17,305 bases of DNA from DATLAN01 sp035527455 (lineage in GTDB: Bacteria > Planctomycetota > Planctomycetia > Pirellulales > Thermoguttaceae), in NCBI GenBank assembly GCA_035527455.1, contig DATLAN010000192.1, positions 1-17,305 of the forward strand, in the 5' to 3' direction. The notes below the pieces were generated by a model, which was not told the origin of the DNA, made no database searches, and was given only the letters and a program-made list of their open reading frames with translations. The position numbers and the translations under genes were made by a program. Shown here one piece after another: positions 1-8,724 of the stretch (its first letter is position 1; the number at the start of each line of letters is the position of its first letter).

Positions 1-3000
1 CGTCTCGATGGGCACGTGCGGCCGGGGGTTGGGGGCCTGCATGCTGTAGAGCACGGCGCGGCCGCCTTCCTGCGTCTCCAGGGGCCTCGACCAGCCGATC
101 TGCGCGCCTTCCAGCGGATTCGGCTGGGCCTGGATCCAGTGGTCGATCTGCTTCTCGAGCACCACCGGGATCTCGGCCGATTGACCGTCGGCGTAGTGCA
201 GCACGTATTTCAATACGGTCGGCATCACGAACGGCCGCCGGGCGTCGAGGAGCCGGGCGCGCTCGTCGTCGGAGATCGGCCGGGCGACGTAAGCCGTGTG
301 CAGGAAGTAGAGCACGTCGGCTTTGCGGCCCACCGGGATGCCCTCGACCGCCGCCGGCCTCTCTCGGGTGAGCGACGGATGGGCGTTGGGACCGCCGAGC
401 ATGATGCAGTCGGGAATCGGGGCGGTGCCGTAATCGACCACGTGATAGGTCACCTCGGCGAGGTCCTGCCGGCCGCGGGGCAACATGGCCAGGTTTTCGC
501 CCTTGCTGCCGAACCAGCCCGCCTTGCCGCTGCGGTCGTCCAGGTAGGCGTTGCAGGATTCCTGGATGCTCACGGGCGTGAAGCGGACGTTCAGCCCGGG
601 CACGGCGACCGCGGAAGCCGCCCGCGAGCCGACGCCCATGTTCTGCAGCAGCACGCTGAGGATGCGGAGCTTCTTGGCGGCGTTTTCGGGGCGGGGTTCC
701 TCGGCCATGAACTTGATCTGGTTCAACAACACGCCGCCCGGGCCGTTGGGAAAGGCCACCAGCCCGCCGACGTTGTCGAGAAACACGGCCTTGCCCGGCA
801 GATCGGGCCGCAGGAACTCGACGTTGTCGATGCCCACCAGCCGGACGTCGGTGCGTTGGATGGGGCGCTCGCGCCAACTGCGAATCCGTAGCGTGATCGT
901 CTTGTCGACCCGTACGGACTGCGGCAGCTCGATCACGGTCACGTCGCGCGAGTCGGGCAACACGGTCTTGACCGGATGGTCTTCGTCGCCGTCGAGAATG
1001 ACGTCCATATCCTTGATGGTCCAATAGTTCTCGTTGTTCCAGATCTTGATCGTCTCGAGCACGTCCGGCCGGCGGAGCGTGAACGTCAAGTCGACCGGCC
1101 CTTCGTCGGGCAACCAGATCTGCTGGATATAGCGCCAGAAATCGCTGGACATCATGCCGTTGACGAAGTTGAACGGGTCGTGGTCGTCGAAGGTCGGCTT
1201 GTACTCGTACGGGTCTGCCGGTCCGCCGGGCGGCCGCGTGAACGGCGCGAAAGTCCGCCCGTCGATCACGTAGCTGTAGGTGTTGCCGCTGACCCAGTAG
1301 CGGCCGTGCATGATCACCGTAGGGCTCAGCAGGGCCACGTCGCGGTTGCCCAGCGTGGCGGCCAGCCGGTAGTGCGGGCTTTCCAGCGTAACGCGTTCGA
1401 CGCGGAAGGGACGGAGCACGTGATCGGCACCGACCAGTTCGTTGAAGCGGTCGATTCCCTCGGGTCCCAGTCCATTGAGCATGATCCAGCCGCCGGCCTT
1501 CTGAAACGCGTCGGCTTTGGACTTGAGGTTCGTCAACGCCTGGAGGTTTTGCGGCGAGGCGTGGATCAGCGCGACCTTGTATTTGTCGAAGTCCAACGCG
1601 TCGGCCACGCCGGGAGCCGTTTCCATCAACACGCCGGTCTCACGGACCTTTTCGGCGAGCAGCTCGTCCTGGGGACTGACGACGGCCGCCACGCCGGCGG
1701 CGGGACGGTAGTCGGCATAAACGCGGATGAAGTTCCGCAGCAGCACGTCGGCCGCCGGATCGAGCCCGAGCTTGGCCCCCACGCGGAGTTGGCAGAGCAG
1801 GATTGCGCCCCGTCCACACGGGACTTCCACCAACGGCGAGAGTTGCAGCGACTCGCCGCACTCGGCCAGGCTGCGTCCGCCCCGGGAGGGTTTTTGGAAG
1901 GCGTTCTTGTACGTGGGATGGTCGCCGGCCCAGTCGATCAGGTCTTCTTTGCCGAGGTCGGCGAAGATCGGCGTGCCCAGCGCCTGCGGATGGGCGTAGC
2001 CGCCGAAGTGCGTGGTGGCCTTGATGGGCACGGGCAGCGCCGCTCCGGCCGGAGGAGTCTCTTGCTCCAGGCAGATCACCCGCCCGCCGCCTGCCGCGAA
2101 CGCCAGTAGCCCGGTGCCGAACGCCTCTTGCGGCGAGAGCGTATCGTTGCCGACGATCAGCAGTCCCTGCTTGCCTTTGACCGAATCGAGATCGTCGATC
2201 TTCTCGAACTTCAGCCCCGCCGTGGCCAGGAACTTCGCCACCGTGCCTTGACGGTCGAAGAGATAGACGGGCACGGCCGTATCGATGGATTGGACCTCGG
2301 GCAGGACCGGCACGATCCGCTTGTCGACGTAGTCCTCCGCGCCTTCCTGGCTCACTTCGAGCGTCAGCGTACCCTCGACGCGGCGGTCCGTTTCCGGCGG
2401 GCGGATCCTGATCGTATGCTCCCGGCCGAAGCCCGGCTCGATGTCCAGCGTCACCTTGTCCTCGACGACGGTCGTCCACGCCGGATTGTCCGGCGACACC
2501 TGCTTCGTCGGGTCTTCGATGCCGCGCGTCACGTAGCTCCACGTGAGCGTCACCGGCTCGTCGCTGAGCGTGTCGTTCATGATCTTCAGCAGCAGGCGGT
2601 TCTCCTTGCCCGCGTATAGCCGCGAGGTCTGCTTTCGCGGGACGGCGTACAGGTCGCTGAAGATCTTCTGGCCGTCCTCGAAGTTCCAGAGGTTGTCCCA
2701 GGGAAAGAACCCCGCCACGCCGGCCCAGCGATAGCCGCCGTAGAGCATCCGCAGCCACTTGGCCTTGCCGCGCCGGGCGTAGTCGATCCCGCGGAAGACC
2801 TCGTCGCCGGCCACGTACGCCCCGTACTCCAGCTCCTTGGCGAAGCAGCTTTCTCCCACCACCCAAGGCTTCCTGCGGTCCCAGGGCCAACGCTCGATTT
2901 TGGTGGCGTAGTGGTCCAGCGCGTAGGCGTTCTCGGGATAATGGTCGAACGCGGCCGTGGGATAGTGCGGGTCGTTGATTTCCAGCCGGCCGCTCAAGTC

Positions 3001-5112
3001 GCCGCCGCCGCCGACCGTGTACGGCCGCGTCGGATCGAACTTCCGTCCTGCTTCGCACACCTCGCTCATCAACGCTTCCACCTTGTCGAGATACCCGCCG
3101 TAGATGTTCATCCCGTTGATGTAGACCAGTTCGTTTTCGACCTGGTAGAAGATCACCGACGGGTGGTTGCGGTAGGCTCGGGCCACCTGGGCCATGTGCT
3201 CGCGGAAGTTCTCCCACACCGGCTCGTTGACGATCAGCAGGGGGTTTCCGTCGGCGTCGCGGGTCCGCAGGCCGAGGTCGTAGCTGATGAACATCCCGTC
3301 GATCATCGTACACAGCCGGCCGGGAACGCCGGCGCGGTCGTAGAATTCCAGACGCTCCTCGCGGGTAGGCAGCGACCGGGTGATCCGCCGGCCGTGGCTG
3401 AAGCGCATGAACCGGCTGCGGTCTTCGCGCCAGGCCTCGGCCCAGTCTTCCGGTTTTTCGATCATCTGGGTGTGGACGTCGACCCAGTTCCAGAAGTTCC
3501 GCCGCACGCCGTTGATGTAGATTCCGGGGCCCTTGATGGTCACCTCGCGAAAGCCGAAGAGTTCCTCGTGGACGTCGACCGCCCGGCCGTTTTCGGAAAT
3601 CGTCGTTCGCAGGCGGTAGAGTTGCGGATCCGGCTGCGGCCACCAGAGCTTGGGATTCTCCCAGGCGCCGGCGACGGTGACCGTCTTGACTTCCCCGGGG
3701 GACAAGCTGACGGAAAGCGGCCCGAACGTCTTCTCGACCGTGTCGTCCCGATCGTTGACGGCCTCGCACGTCAGTTGAAGCGTACGCGGCTCGCCCGACG
3801 TGTTGCGGACGGTGACGTCGGTTTCGAGTCGCTTCTTTTCGACCGAGGGCCGGATGAACACGTCCTCCGTGTAGGCGTTGCCGGTCGATTCGAGCGTGAC
3901 CGGATTGACGATGCCGTAGACGTACCCGTCGCCGTCGCCCTTGGTGCTGGGATAGATAGGCGCGACCCAGCGGGTCCACTCCTTCCTGTCCAGGGGTCGG
4001 TTGCGCATGCCCATCAACGTCTGGTTGTTGCCCAGGGCCTTCTTGTCCATGGCGTAATACGTACCTTTGACGACCACGGCGATTTCGTTGACTTCTCCGG
4101 GCCGGATGAACTTCGAGACGTCCAGGTCCCAGGGCACCCACACGCCGCGGTGCGTGCCGGCCAATTTGCCGCCCACGAACACGCTGACGATCCAGTTCGT
4201 GCCGGAGAAGTGCAGCTTGAAGCCCCGGCCCTGGTGTGCGGCCGGCACGTCCACCCGCGTGCGATAGATCAACCGATGCCCAAACACCAGCGGCGGCGCA
4301 TTCCACGGCGAGCCGGGCACCTCGAAGCCCATCCAACGCAACGGGTATTCGTCGGGGGTGGGCAACTTCTGAACCGGTGCGTACGTCTCCCGGTCCATAT
4401 CCGGATCGTCGTACCGGGCGACCTGCCACAACCCGGTGAGCTTCACGTCGGTTCGTCCCGCTCCTTCCGGCCCCGGCAACGCGAAGACCTCGCGGGCGGC
4501 CCGGCGGTCGATTTCACCGTCGTAGGTTTCGCCCGGTTTGAAGGGTCCCTCGGGCACGAACTTCCCTTGGACGAAGGCGAGGCAATCCAGCGCGACGAGC
4601 ATCCGGGCGTTCTCGCCGGTGGTCTTCGGATAGCGGATTTCCAGCGTCGTTTCTCCGGCGGCGAGATCCACTTCGCCCAGGTTCGCCCAGGAGACTTCGC
4701 AGAAGAATCCCAACTCCATCAGGTTCGTGGTCGGAAACGTTTTGGGGACGTCGTGCCACGGGCCGCCGGCGATGCGCCATTGGAAATCGGCCCGGGCGCG
4801 GAACCAGCCGACGCGTGCCCAGAGGTTGTACTTGCCCCGCTGCCGGACGTCGACCTTGTATTTCAGCAGGATCCCTTCGTCGGGGACGAGTTGTCGGATC
4901 TGCGCCTGATCCATCCCCTTCATGATCCACTGGCCGGAGACCAGTTGGGGCTTGCCCATGTTGCTCTGTTCGAAGTGCTTGAAGTTCGTTTCGGCGTAGT
5001 CCTCCGCTTCGACCCAGACGAACGTTTCCGGCTCGGCGGCGGAGGCCAAAGCGGCGGAGAAGAGGACGATCATCCATCCCATCGTGGCCGGGTGGCGAGC
5101 CGTGCTGTACAT
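1..5112 (-). CDS. Large secreted glycoside hydrolase family 2 protein (5' part; C-terminus beyond window edge)
   Basis: The frame reads 1704 codons from the ATG at 5112 to base 1 without a stop, so the gene is cut by the left edge. A GGAG (5120-5123) lies 7 bases before the ATG. Residues 1-26 form a signal peptide ending ALASAA. Residues about 28-175 look like a carbohydrate-binding beta-sandwich (VEAEDYAE near the start). About 215-370 is the GH2 sugar-binding domain, about 430-510 an Ig-like domain, and 520-840 a TIM barrel. The barrel carries YQVENEL with candidate acid/base E661 and VVGES with candidate nucleophile E754. After it come two glutamine-amidotransferase-like folds (about 940-1110 and 1180-1240), a discoidin-like segment (about 1330-1440) and a further C-terminal region. 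GH2 enzymes hydrolyse beta-galactosides, beta-mannosides or beta-glucuronides; the substrate cannot be told here. It is much longer than the usual 600-1100 residues of the family. Likely acts in the periplasm or outside the cell. Confidence 0.88.
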   Translation of the reverse strand, partial: MYSTARHPATMGWMIVLFSAALASAAEPETFVWVEAEDYAETNFKHFEQSNMGKPQLVSGQWIMKGMDQAQIRQLVPDEGILLKYKVDVRQRGKYNLWARVGWFRARADFQWRIAGGPWHDVPKTFPTTNLMELGFFCEVSWANLGEVDLAAGETTLEIRYPKTTGENARMLVALDCLAFVQGKFVPEGPFKPGETYDGEIDRRAAREVFALPGPEGAGRTDVKLTGLWQVARYDDPDMDRETYAPVQKLPTPDEYPLRWMGFEVPGSPWNAPPLVFGHRLIYRTRVDVPAAHQGRGFKLHFSGTNWIVSVFVGGKLAGTHRGVWVPWDLDVSKFIRPGEVNEIAVVVKGTYYAMDKKALGNNQTLMGMRNRPLDRKEWTRWVAPIYPSTKGDGDGYVYGIVNPVTLESTGNAYTEDVFIRPSVEKKRLETDVTVRNTSGEPRTLQLTCEAVNDRDDTVEKTFGPLSVSLSPGEVKTVTVAGAWENPKLWWPQPDPQLYRLRTTISENGRAVDVHEELFGFREVTIKGPGIYINGVRRNFWNWVDVHTQMIEKPEDWAEAWREDRSRFMRFSHGRRITRSLPTREERLEFYDRAGVPGRLCTMIDGMFISYDLGLRTRDADGNPLLIVNEPVWENFREHMAQVARAYRNHPSVIFYQVENELVYINGMNIYGGYLDKVEALMSEVCEAGRKFDPTRPYTVGGGGDLSGRLEINDPHYPTAAFDHYPENAYALDHYATKIERWPWDRRKPWVVGESCFAKELEYGAYVAGDEVFRGIDYARRGKAKWLRMLYGGYRWAGVAGFFPWDNLWNFEDGQKIFSDLYAVPRKQTSRLYAGKENRLLLKIMNDTLSDEPVTLTWSYVTRGIEDPTKQVSPDNPAWTTVVEDKVTLDIEPGFGREHTIRIRPPETDRRVEGTLTLEVSQEGAEDYVDKRIVPVLPEVQSIDTAVPVYLFDRQGTVAKFLATAGLKFEKIDDLDSVKGKQGLLIVGNDTLSPQEAFGTGLLAFAAGGGRVICLEQETPPAGAALPVPIKATTHFGGYAHPQALGTPIFADLGKEDLIDWAGDHPTYKNAFQKPSRGGRSLAECGESLQLSPLVEVPCGRGAILLCQLRVGAKLGLDPAADVLLRNFIRVYADYRPAAGVAAVVSPQDELLAEKVRETGVLMETAPGVADALDFDKYKVALIHASPQNLQALTNLKSKADAFQKAGGWIMLNGLGPEGIDRFNELVGADHVLRPFRVERVTLESPHYRLAATLGNRDVALLSPTVIMHGRYWVSGNTYSYVIDGRTFAPFTRPPGGPADPYEYKPTFDDHDPFNFVNGMMSSDFWRYIQQIWLPDEGPVDLTFTLRRPDVLETIKIWNNENYWTIKDMDVILDGDEDHPVKTVLPDSRDVTVIELPQSVRVDKTITLRIRSWRERPIQRTDVRLVGIDNVEFLRPDLPGKAVFLDNVGGLVAFPNGPGGVLLNQIKFMAEEPRPENAAKKLRILSVLLQNMGVGSRAASAVAVPGLNVRFTPVSIQESCNAYLDDRSGKAGWFGSKGENLAMLPRGRQDLAEVTYHVVDYGTAPIPDCIMLGGPNAHPSLTRERPAAVEGIPVGRKADVLYFLHTAYVARPISDDERARLLDARRPFVMPTVLKYVLHYADGQSAEIPVVLEKQIDHWIQAQPNPLEGAQIGWSRPLETQEGGRAVLYSMQAPNPRPHVPIET

Positions 5113-5144
5113 GCTGAATCTCCGGGCAAGGTGGTCCGTTGGGA

Positions 5145-5163
5145 CGTTGTGACGCTCACAACG
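5145..5163. promoter_or_regulatory. 19-bp operator-like palindrome in the GH2 leader
   Basis: The sequence CGTTGTGACGCTCACAACG has perfect 8-bp arms around a 3-base centre. The arms TTGTGA/TCACAA resemble lac-type operators of the LacI/GalR family. It lies between the candidate minus-strand promoter (5187-5215) and the GH2 start, at about +17 to +35, where a bound repressor would block transcription. The regulator and its effector are unknown, and a role for the divergent gene cannot be excluded. Confidence 0.4.
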
Positions 5164-5186
5164 CGGTGAGGCAGGACTGCTGCACG

Positions 5187-5215
5187 ATTGTAGCTGATCG
5201 TTCCACAGACTTCAA
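5187..5215 (-). promoter_or_regulatory. Candidate sigma-70 promoter for the GH2 gene
   Basis: On the minus strand TTGAAG (complement of 5210-5215) and TACAAT (complement of 5187-5192) are separated by 17 bases. The -10 box matches consensus at 5 of 6 positions and the -35 at 4 of 6. Transcription would start near 5180, giving a leader of about 68 bases that contains the 5145-5163 palindrome. Confidence 0.4.
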
Positions 5216-5225
5216 ATCGTCTATA

Positions 5226-5279
5226 GTAGCCATCTCGCTCCGCGAGATGTTGCTTCGTCTTGCGGAGCAAGACGGCTAC
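5226..5279. repeat. Paired GTAG-headed palindrome (REPIN-like element 1)
   Basis: Two 24-base arms, 5226-5249 and 5256-5279, are inverted copies separated by TTGCTT. Both begin, read from the outside, with GTAGCC. Each arm contains its own perfect hairpin: ATCTCGC-TCC-GCGAGAT on the left, and GTCTTGC-GGA-GCAAGAC style stems on the right. The four differences between arms form two compensating base-pair changes. A GTAG (GTRG) head followed by a palindrome, in inverted pairs, is the organisation known for REP/REPIN elements mobilised by RAYT transposases. The end of the right arm, GACGGCTACT, recurs at 5284-5293. No RAYT gene is in the window. Confidence 0.75.
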
Positions 5280-5300
5280 TATGGACGGCTACTTTGGATG

Positions 5301-5330
5301 TTGTGCTCGGGCCGTGGGAACTGGTAGAAT
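5301..5330 (+). promoter_or_regulatory. Candidate promoter for the HzsA-related gene
   Basis: TAGAAT at 5325-5330 matches the -10 consensus at 5 of 6 positions. A weak -35, TTGTGC (5301-5306), lies 18 bases upstream. The leader would be about 40 bases. Its position just downstream of the paired palindrome fits, but the -35 is poor. Confidence 0.33.
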
Positions 5331-5376
5331 GTGGCACGTGGGTGTTTCGTCCGGCCTGAGACAGGAGGGTATGGAA

Positions 5377-8300
5377 ATGAAGATTCCGCCGATCATCGGC
5401 GACCCGATCCGGCTCGTCTGCTCCGCCGTCTATCTGGTGGCCGTGCTCGGTCTTGCCGCAGCGACTTCGGCGGCGGGGCTCGATTCGATCGGCAATACCG
5501 ACGGGCTGCTCACCTGGCAAATCGGCACGCTGGCACCGGGCGAGTCGGGCCGCCAAGTCGTGCTGTTCGCCTTCGACGACTCCCACGCGAAAGTGGCCAG
5601 GCGTCTGGAGGCGGCACGGCGGCGGTTCGCCGCACCGGTGGAACCGCCGAAGCCCGCCACCGATCCGCCGCCGCCGAACGTGGTCTGGATCAAGAACGAC
5701 ACGACCGATTTCGCCCTGGCCGGCCCGGGCCATTTCTTCTGGGAAGGGCTCCGGCAAGGGCTGACTTGTCCCAAGGGCGGTCAACTCAGCCGGTTCGGGT
5801 ACTACGTCCATTACGACGACGGCGCCCCTCGCCGCGCCGGCACGCCCATCAACGCCGAGAAGCTCGAAAACCTACGCGTCGTCGAGCCGGTCCGTCCGAT
5901 CGATCGACAACAAGCCGCCGCCGTGGTCGAAACGACCGATAAGAAGGTCCGCGTGCAACTCCGCGCGATGATGGGCGAGGGGCCCGTGGCCGCCGTCGAG
6001 TTCGTGCTGACCAACATGTCTGAGAAACCGCTCACCGACGTGCGGCTCTCGGCCTACGCCAATCTCGAATCGGCCCACACGCACCCGGACGACTACAGCA
6101 CGCTCGATCGCCTCACCGGCGGACTGCTGACGGTCGATCCCCCCTCGGGCATGTGCCTGGTGATGGCCGGGCTCGATCGGCCGGCGTCGGGCTACTCGGG
6201 GACTTGGGCCTCGCAAAGCCCGTTGGAGCAGGCGGTTGGTATCGAGGCCGTGAAGTGGCAGGAGTTCGCCGCCGTTCCCCAGGACGCGAAACGGCAACTG
6301 ACTCAAGCACCGCGCCCCGGCTTGCCGCACGCCCCCGGCTTGCCGCACGCCCCCGGCGGCCGGAACGATCCGGTCGAGCCGGAAACACGCGGCCTGACGC
6401 CGGAGGAAGCCCAAGCCGTGTTGCACCGCGACTGGCTCTTCCAGGCCGACGGCCGGCCGACCGCCGAGCGTGCTTTGCAGGAAATCGGCTGGGCCCGGGA
6501 GTTGGCCGAGAGACTGAAGCGGAATCCGAAGACGCCGGACCTGTCGCGGGAGTTGGCGGAGTTGGATGCGTTGGAGAAGCGTTTGGCCCCTCTCCCAGAG
6601 GGAGAGGGAGTGTATCTGGAGGTCCGCGCGGTGAAGCGGCGGATCATGCTCAAGAACCCGGCGGTCGACTTCTCGCAAGTGGTCTTCATCGACAACCCGT
6701 ATCCGCAGGGTGCCGAATGGCCGCACCAGGCCCGACACCGCAACGGCATGATGGCCGTGCCCGGCGGACGGCTGCTCGTGCTCGACGGACTGCACCCGGG
6801 CGGACGGGTCCGCAAACTGGCCCCGGAAAAGCCGGGCAGCTTCTGGCGGCCCGATCTGTCCTTCGACGCCCGACGCGTCCTGTTCTGCTACAAGGCTTAC
6901 GACCAGCAGAGCTTCCATCTTTACGAAATCGATCTCGACGGCACGGGCCTGCGGCAACTGACCACCGGCGACTACGACGACATCGACCCGATCTACCTGC
7001 CCGACGGCCATATCCTGTTCTGCACGACCCGCTGCAACACGTACGTCCGCTGCATGCCGTACACGTATTCCTACGTACTGGCCCGCTGCGACGCCGACGG
7101 AAACGACGTGTACCTGATCAGCCGCAATAACGAGCCCGACTGGTGCCCCGCCTTGCTCAGCGACGGGCGGATCTGCTACTCGCGGTGGGAATACCACGAC
7201 AAGGCGTTGTGGCGGATCCAGAGCCTCTGGACGGTCAATCCCGACGGCACCAACGTGGCGACTTTCTGGGGGAACCAGAGCGTCTGGCCCGACCATCTGG
7301 CCGAGCCGCGACCCATTCCGGGCAGCCGGCGGGTGATGTTCACCGGGCTGGCTCACCACGACTGGTTCGCCGGTTCGGTCGGAATCATCGACCCGGAGGC
7401 GGGTTTCAATTTTCCCCTCGGGCTGACCAAGGTTACCTGCGACGTGCCCTGGCCGGAATGCGGCACCCCGCCGTCGGACCCGCACGAGGCGGACGATTAT
7501 CACGTCTCGGGCCGATACGCCGCCTACAAAACGCCCTATCCGCTTTCCGAAGAGGATTTTCTCGTTTCCGCGCGAACCGGCGGCCGGGAGGATAAGTTCA
7601 AGCTGTACCTGATGGACGTGCACGGCAACCGGGAACTGATCTACGAGGGACACTACAACGTCTTCCACGCGATGCCCGTGGTGCCGCGCCGCAAACCGCA
7701 TGCCCCGGCCGATCGCGTCGCCTGGCCCGGCACCGGCAACGACCGCAACACGCCCCAGCCGGGCATCCTCTACAGCGCCGACGTCTACCAGGGCGTCCCC
7801 GATCTGCCGCGGGGAAGCGTGAAGTATCTCCGCGTGATCCAGATGGACGCCCGCACGTATTCCACCTGGCAGCGAGACGCCTACCCGAACCTCTTCGCCG
7901 GACCGGCCGTGTCGATCATCCAGGCGGAGGGCGTCAAACGGATCCTCGGCACCGTGGGCGTGCAACCGGACGGATCGGTGGCCGTCGAGGTTCCGCCGGG
8001 TCAGGCCCTGCACTTCCAATTGCTCGACGAACACTATCGGGCCTTGCACACGATGCGGTCGTTCACCGGGGTGATGCCGGGCGAGCGGCGGGGGTGCGTG
8101 GGCTGTCACGAATCGCATAGCACGACCCCGGCGGGCGGCAGCGGCCTGGCCCTGAAGAACCCGCCGGCCGAACTCGCGCCGCCCCCGTGGGGTACCGAAA
8201 GCCTGAGCTACCTCAAACACGTCCAGCCCGTGCTCGATCGGTACTGCGGCAACTGCCACCAGGGCGACGGCGAGGCTCGGAAGGACTTCGATCTGACGCT

Positions 8301-8691
8301 GCGGCCCGGGCTGGGCGCGTTCCAGGAACCCTACGTGAGCCTGGTCGGGTCGACGAACTACGGCGGGGCCCCGAAAACCACGCCGGGCATCGCCGGGGCG
8401 CTGAAGGCCGAGAACTACGACCAGCGCGACCCGGCCGGCTATGCCACGATCCGGCCCATGCAGCACTTGTCGTATACCAGCAAGTTGATAGAAATGTGTT
8501 CCAGCGGAAAACACTACGACGTGAAGCTCGACGGCAAGGACCTGCGGCAATTGATCGGCTGGGTCGACGCCAACTGTCCCTACCGCGGCGACGAGGAAGT
8601 CCGCGCGATCGCCGATCCCGATTTTGCCGGCATCGAATCGCTGCCGGTCCGTCCGCGAACCAAGACGGCTCCGATCATCCGGCGGCCGTAA
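5377..8691 (+). CDS. HzsA-related secreted beta-propeller protein with two c-type haem motifs
   Basis: The 1104-residue protein starts with a signal peptide ending near AAATSAAG. ATG 5377 is preferred over the in-frame ATG 5371 because AGGAGG (5363-5368) is 8 bases from the former and only 2 from the latter. Residues about 30-300 are an N-terminal domain I do not recognise. About 300-415 is a variable linker with simple repeats. From about 420 (RRIMLKNPAVDFSQVVF) to about 780 come PD40/TolB-like propeller repeats (SFDARRVLF, LYEIDLDGTGLRQLT, NEPDWCPALLSDGRI). The C-terminal domain has CVGCH (C907-H911) and CGNCH (C957-H961). This order matches the alpha subunit of anammox hydrazine synthase and the broader HzsA-related family of planctomycetes that do not perform anammox. 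No other hydrazine-synthase gene is nearby, so a redox or electron-transfer role in the periplasm is inferred and the substrate is unknown. The zinc-ribbon gene 33 bp downstream may be co-transcribed. Confidence 0.85.
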   Translation: MKIPPIIGDPIRLVCSAVYLVAVLGLAAATSAAGLDSIGNTDGLLTWQIGTLAPGESGRQVVLFAFDDSHAKVARRLEAARRRFAAPVEPPKPATDPPPPNVVWIKNDTTDFALAGPGHFFWEGLRQGLTCPKGGQLSRFGYYVHYDDGAPRRAGTPINAEKLENLRVVEPVRPIDRQQAAAVVETTDKKVRVQLRAMMGEGPVAAVEFVLTNMSEKPLTDVRLSAYANLESAHTHPDDYSTLDRLTGGLLTVDPPSGMCLVMAGLDRPASGYSGTWASQSPLEQAVGIEAVKWQEFAAVPQDAKRQLTQAPRPGLPHAPGLPHAPGGRNDPVEPETRGLTPEEAQAVLHRDWLFQADGRPTAERALQEIGWARELAERLKRNPKTPDLSRELAELDALEKRLAPLPEGEGVYLEVRAVKRRIMLKNPAVDFSQVVFIDNPYPQGAEWPHQARHRNGMMAVPGGRLLVLDGLHPGGRVRKLAPEKPGSFWRPDLSFDARRVLFCYKAYDQQSFHLYEIDLDGTGLRQLTTGDYDDIDPIYLPDGHILFCTTRCNTYVRCMPYTYSYVLARCDADGNDVYLISRNNEPDWCPALLSDGRICYSRWEYHDKALWRIQSLWTVNPDGTNVATFWGNQSVWPDHLAEPRPIPGSRRVMFTGLAHHDWFAGSVGIIDPEAGFNFPLGLTKVTCDVPWPECGTPPSDPHEADDYHVSGRYAAYKTPYPLSEEDFLVSARTGGREDKFKLYLMDVHGNRELIYEGHYNVFHAMPVVPRRKPHAPADRVAWPGTGNDRNTPQPGILYSADVYQGVPDLPRGSVKYLRVIQMDARTYSTWQRDAYPNLFAGPAVSIIQAEGVKRILGTVGVQPDGSVAVEVPPGQALHFQLLDEHYRALHTMRSFTGVMPGERRGCVGCHESHSTTPAGGSGLALKNPPAELAPPPWGTESLSYLKHVQPVLDRYCGNCHQGDGEARKDFDLTLRPGLGAFQEPYVSLVGSTNYGGAPKTTPGIAGALKAENYDQRDPAGYATIRPMQHLSYTSKLIEMCSSGKHYDVKLDGKDLRQLIGWVDANCPYRGDEEVRAIADPDFAGIESLPVRPRTKTAPIIRRP
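6315..6350 (+). repeat. 18-base in-frame tandem duplication in the HzsA-related gene
   Basis: The unit CCCCGGCTTGCCGCACGC occurs at 6315-6332 and 6333-6350, with seven more bases of a third copy. It encodes PGLPHA repeated twice, in the linker between the N-terminal domain and the propeller. As a multiple of three it keeps the frame. It is probably a slippage product tolerated in a flexible linker. Confidence 0.9.
6588..6608. repeat. Perfect palindrome embedded in coding sequence
   Basis: Arms CCCTCTCCC (6588-6596) and GGGAGAGGG (6600-6608) flank the loop AGA: a perfect 9-bp inverted repeat with a 3-base loop. From memory this motif is a common dispersed repeat in high-GC bacteria, usually between genes. 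Here it is read in frame as LPEGEG in the linker before the propeller, which suggests an inserted repeat that the protein has absorbed. Confidence 0.8.
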
Positions 8692-8724
8692 CAACCAACT
8701 CGAACCAAGCAGAGGAACCCGACC

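Noticed and set aside
1640..4429. 929-codon minus-strand open frame overlapping the GH2 gene in another frame
   Set aside because: Arg/Gly/Ala-rich shadow with no domain-like sequence; the GH2 frame carries the catalytic motifs without a stop.
2911..5169. 752-codon plus-strand open frame opposite the GH2 gene
   Set aside because: Antisense shadow; it has no signal, motif or Shine-Dalgarno, and covers the GH2 start and promoter region.
5377..8691. Evidence for anammox (hydrazine synthase)
   Set aside because: Only an alpha-like protein is present, without beta/gamma partners, and related proteins are known in planctomycetes that do not perform anammox.
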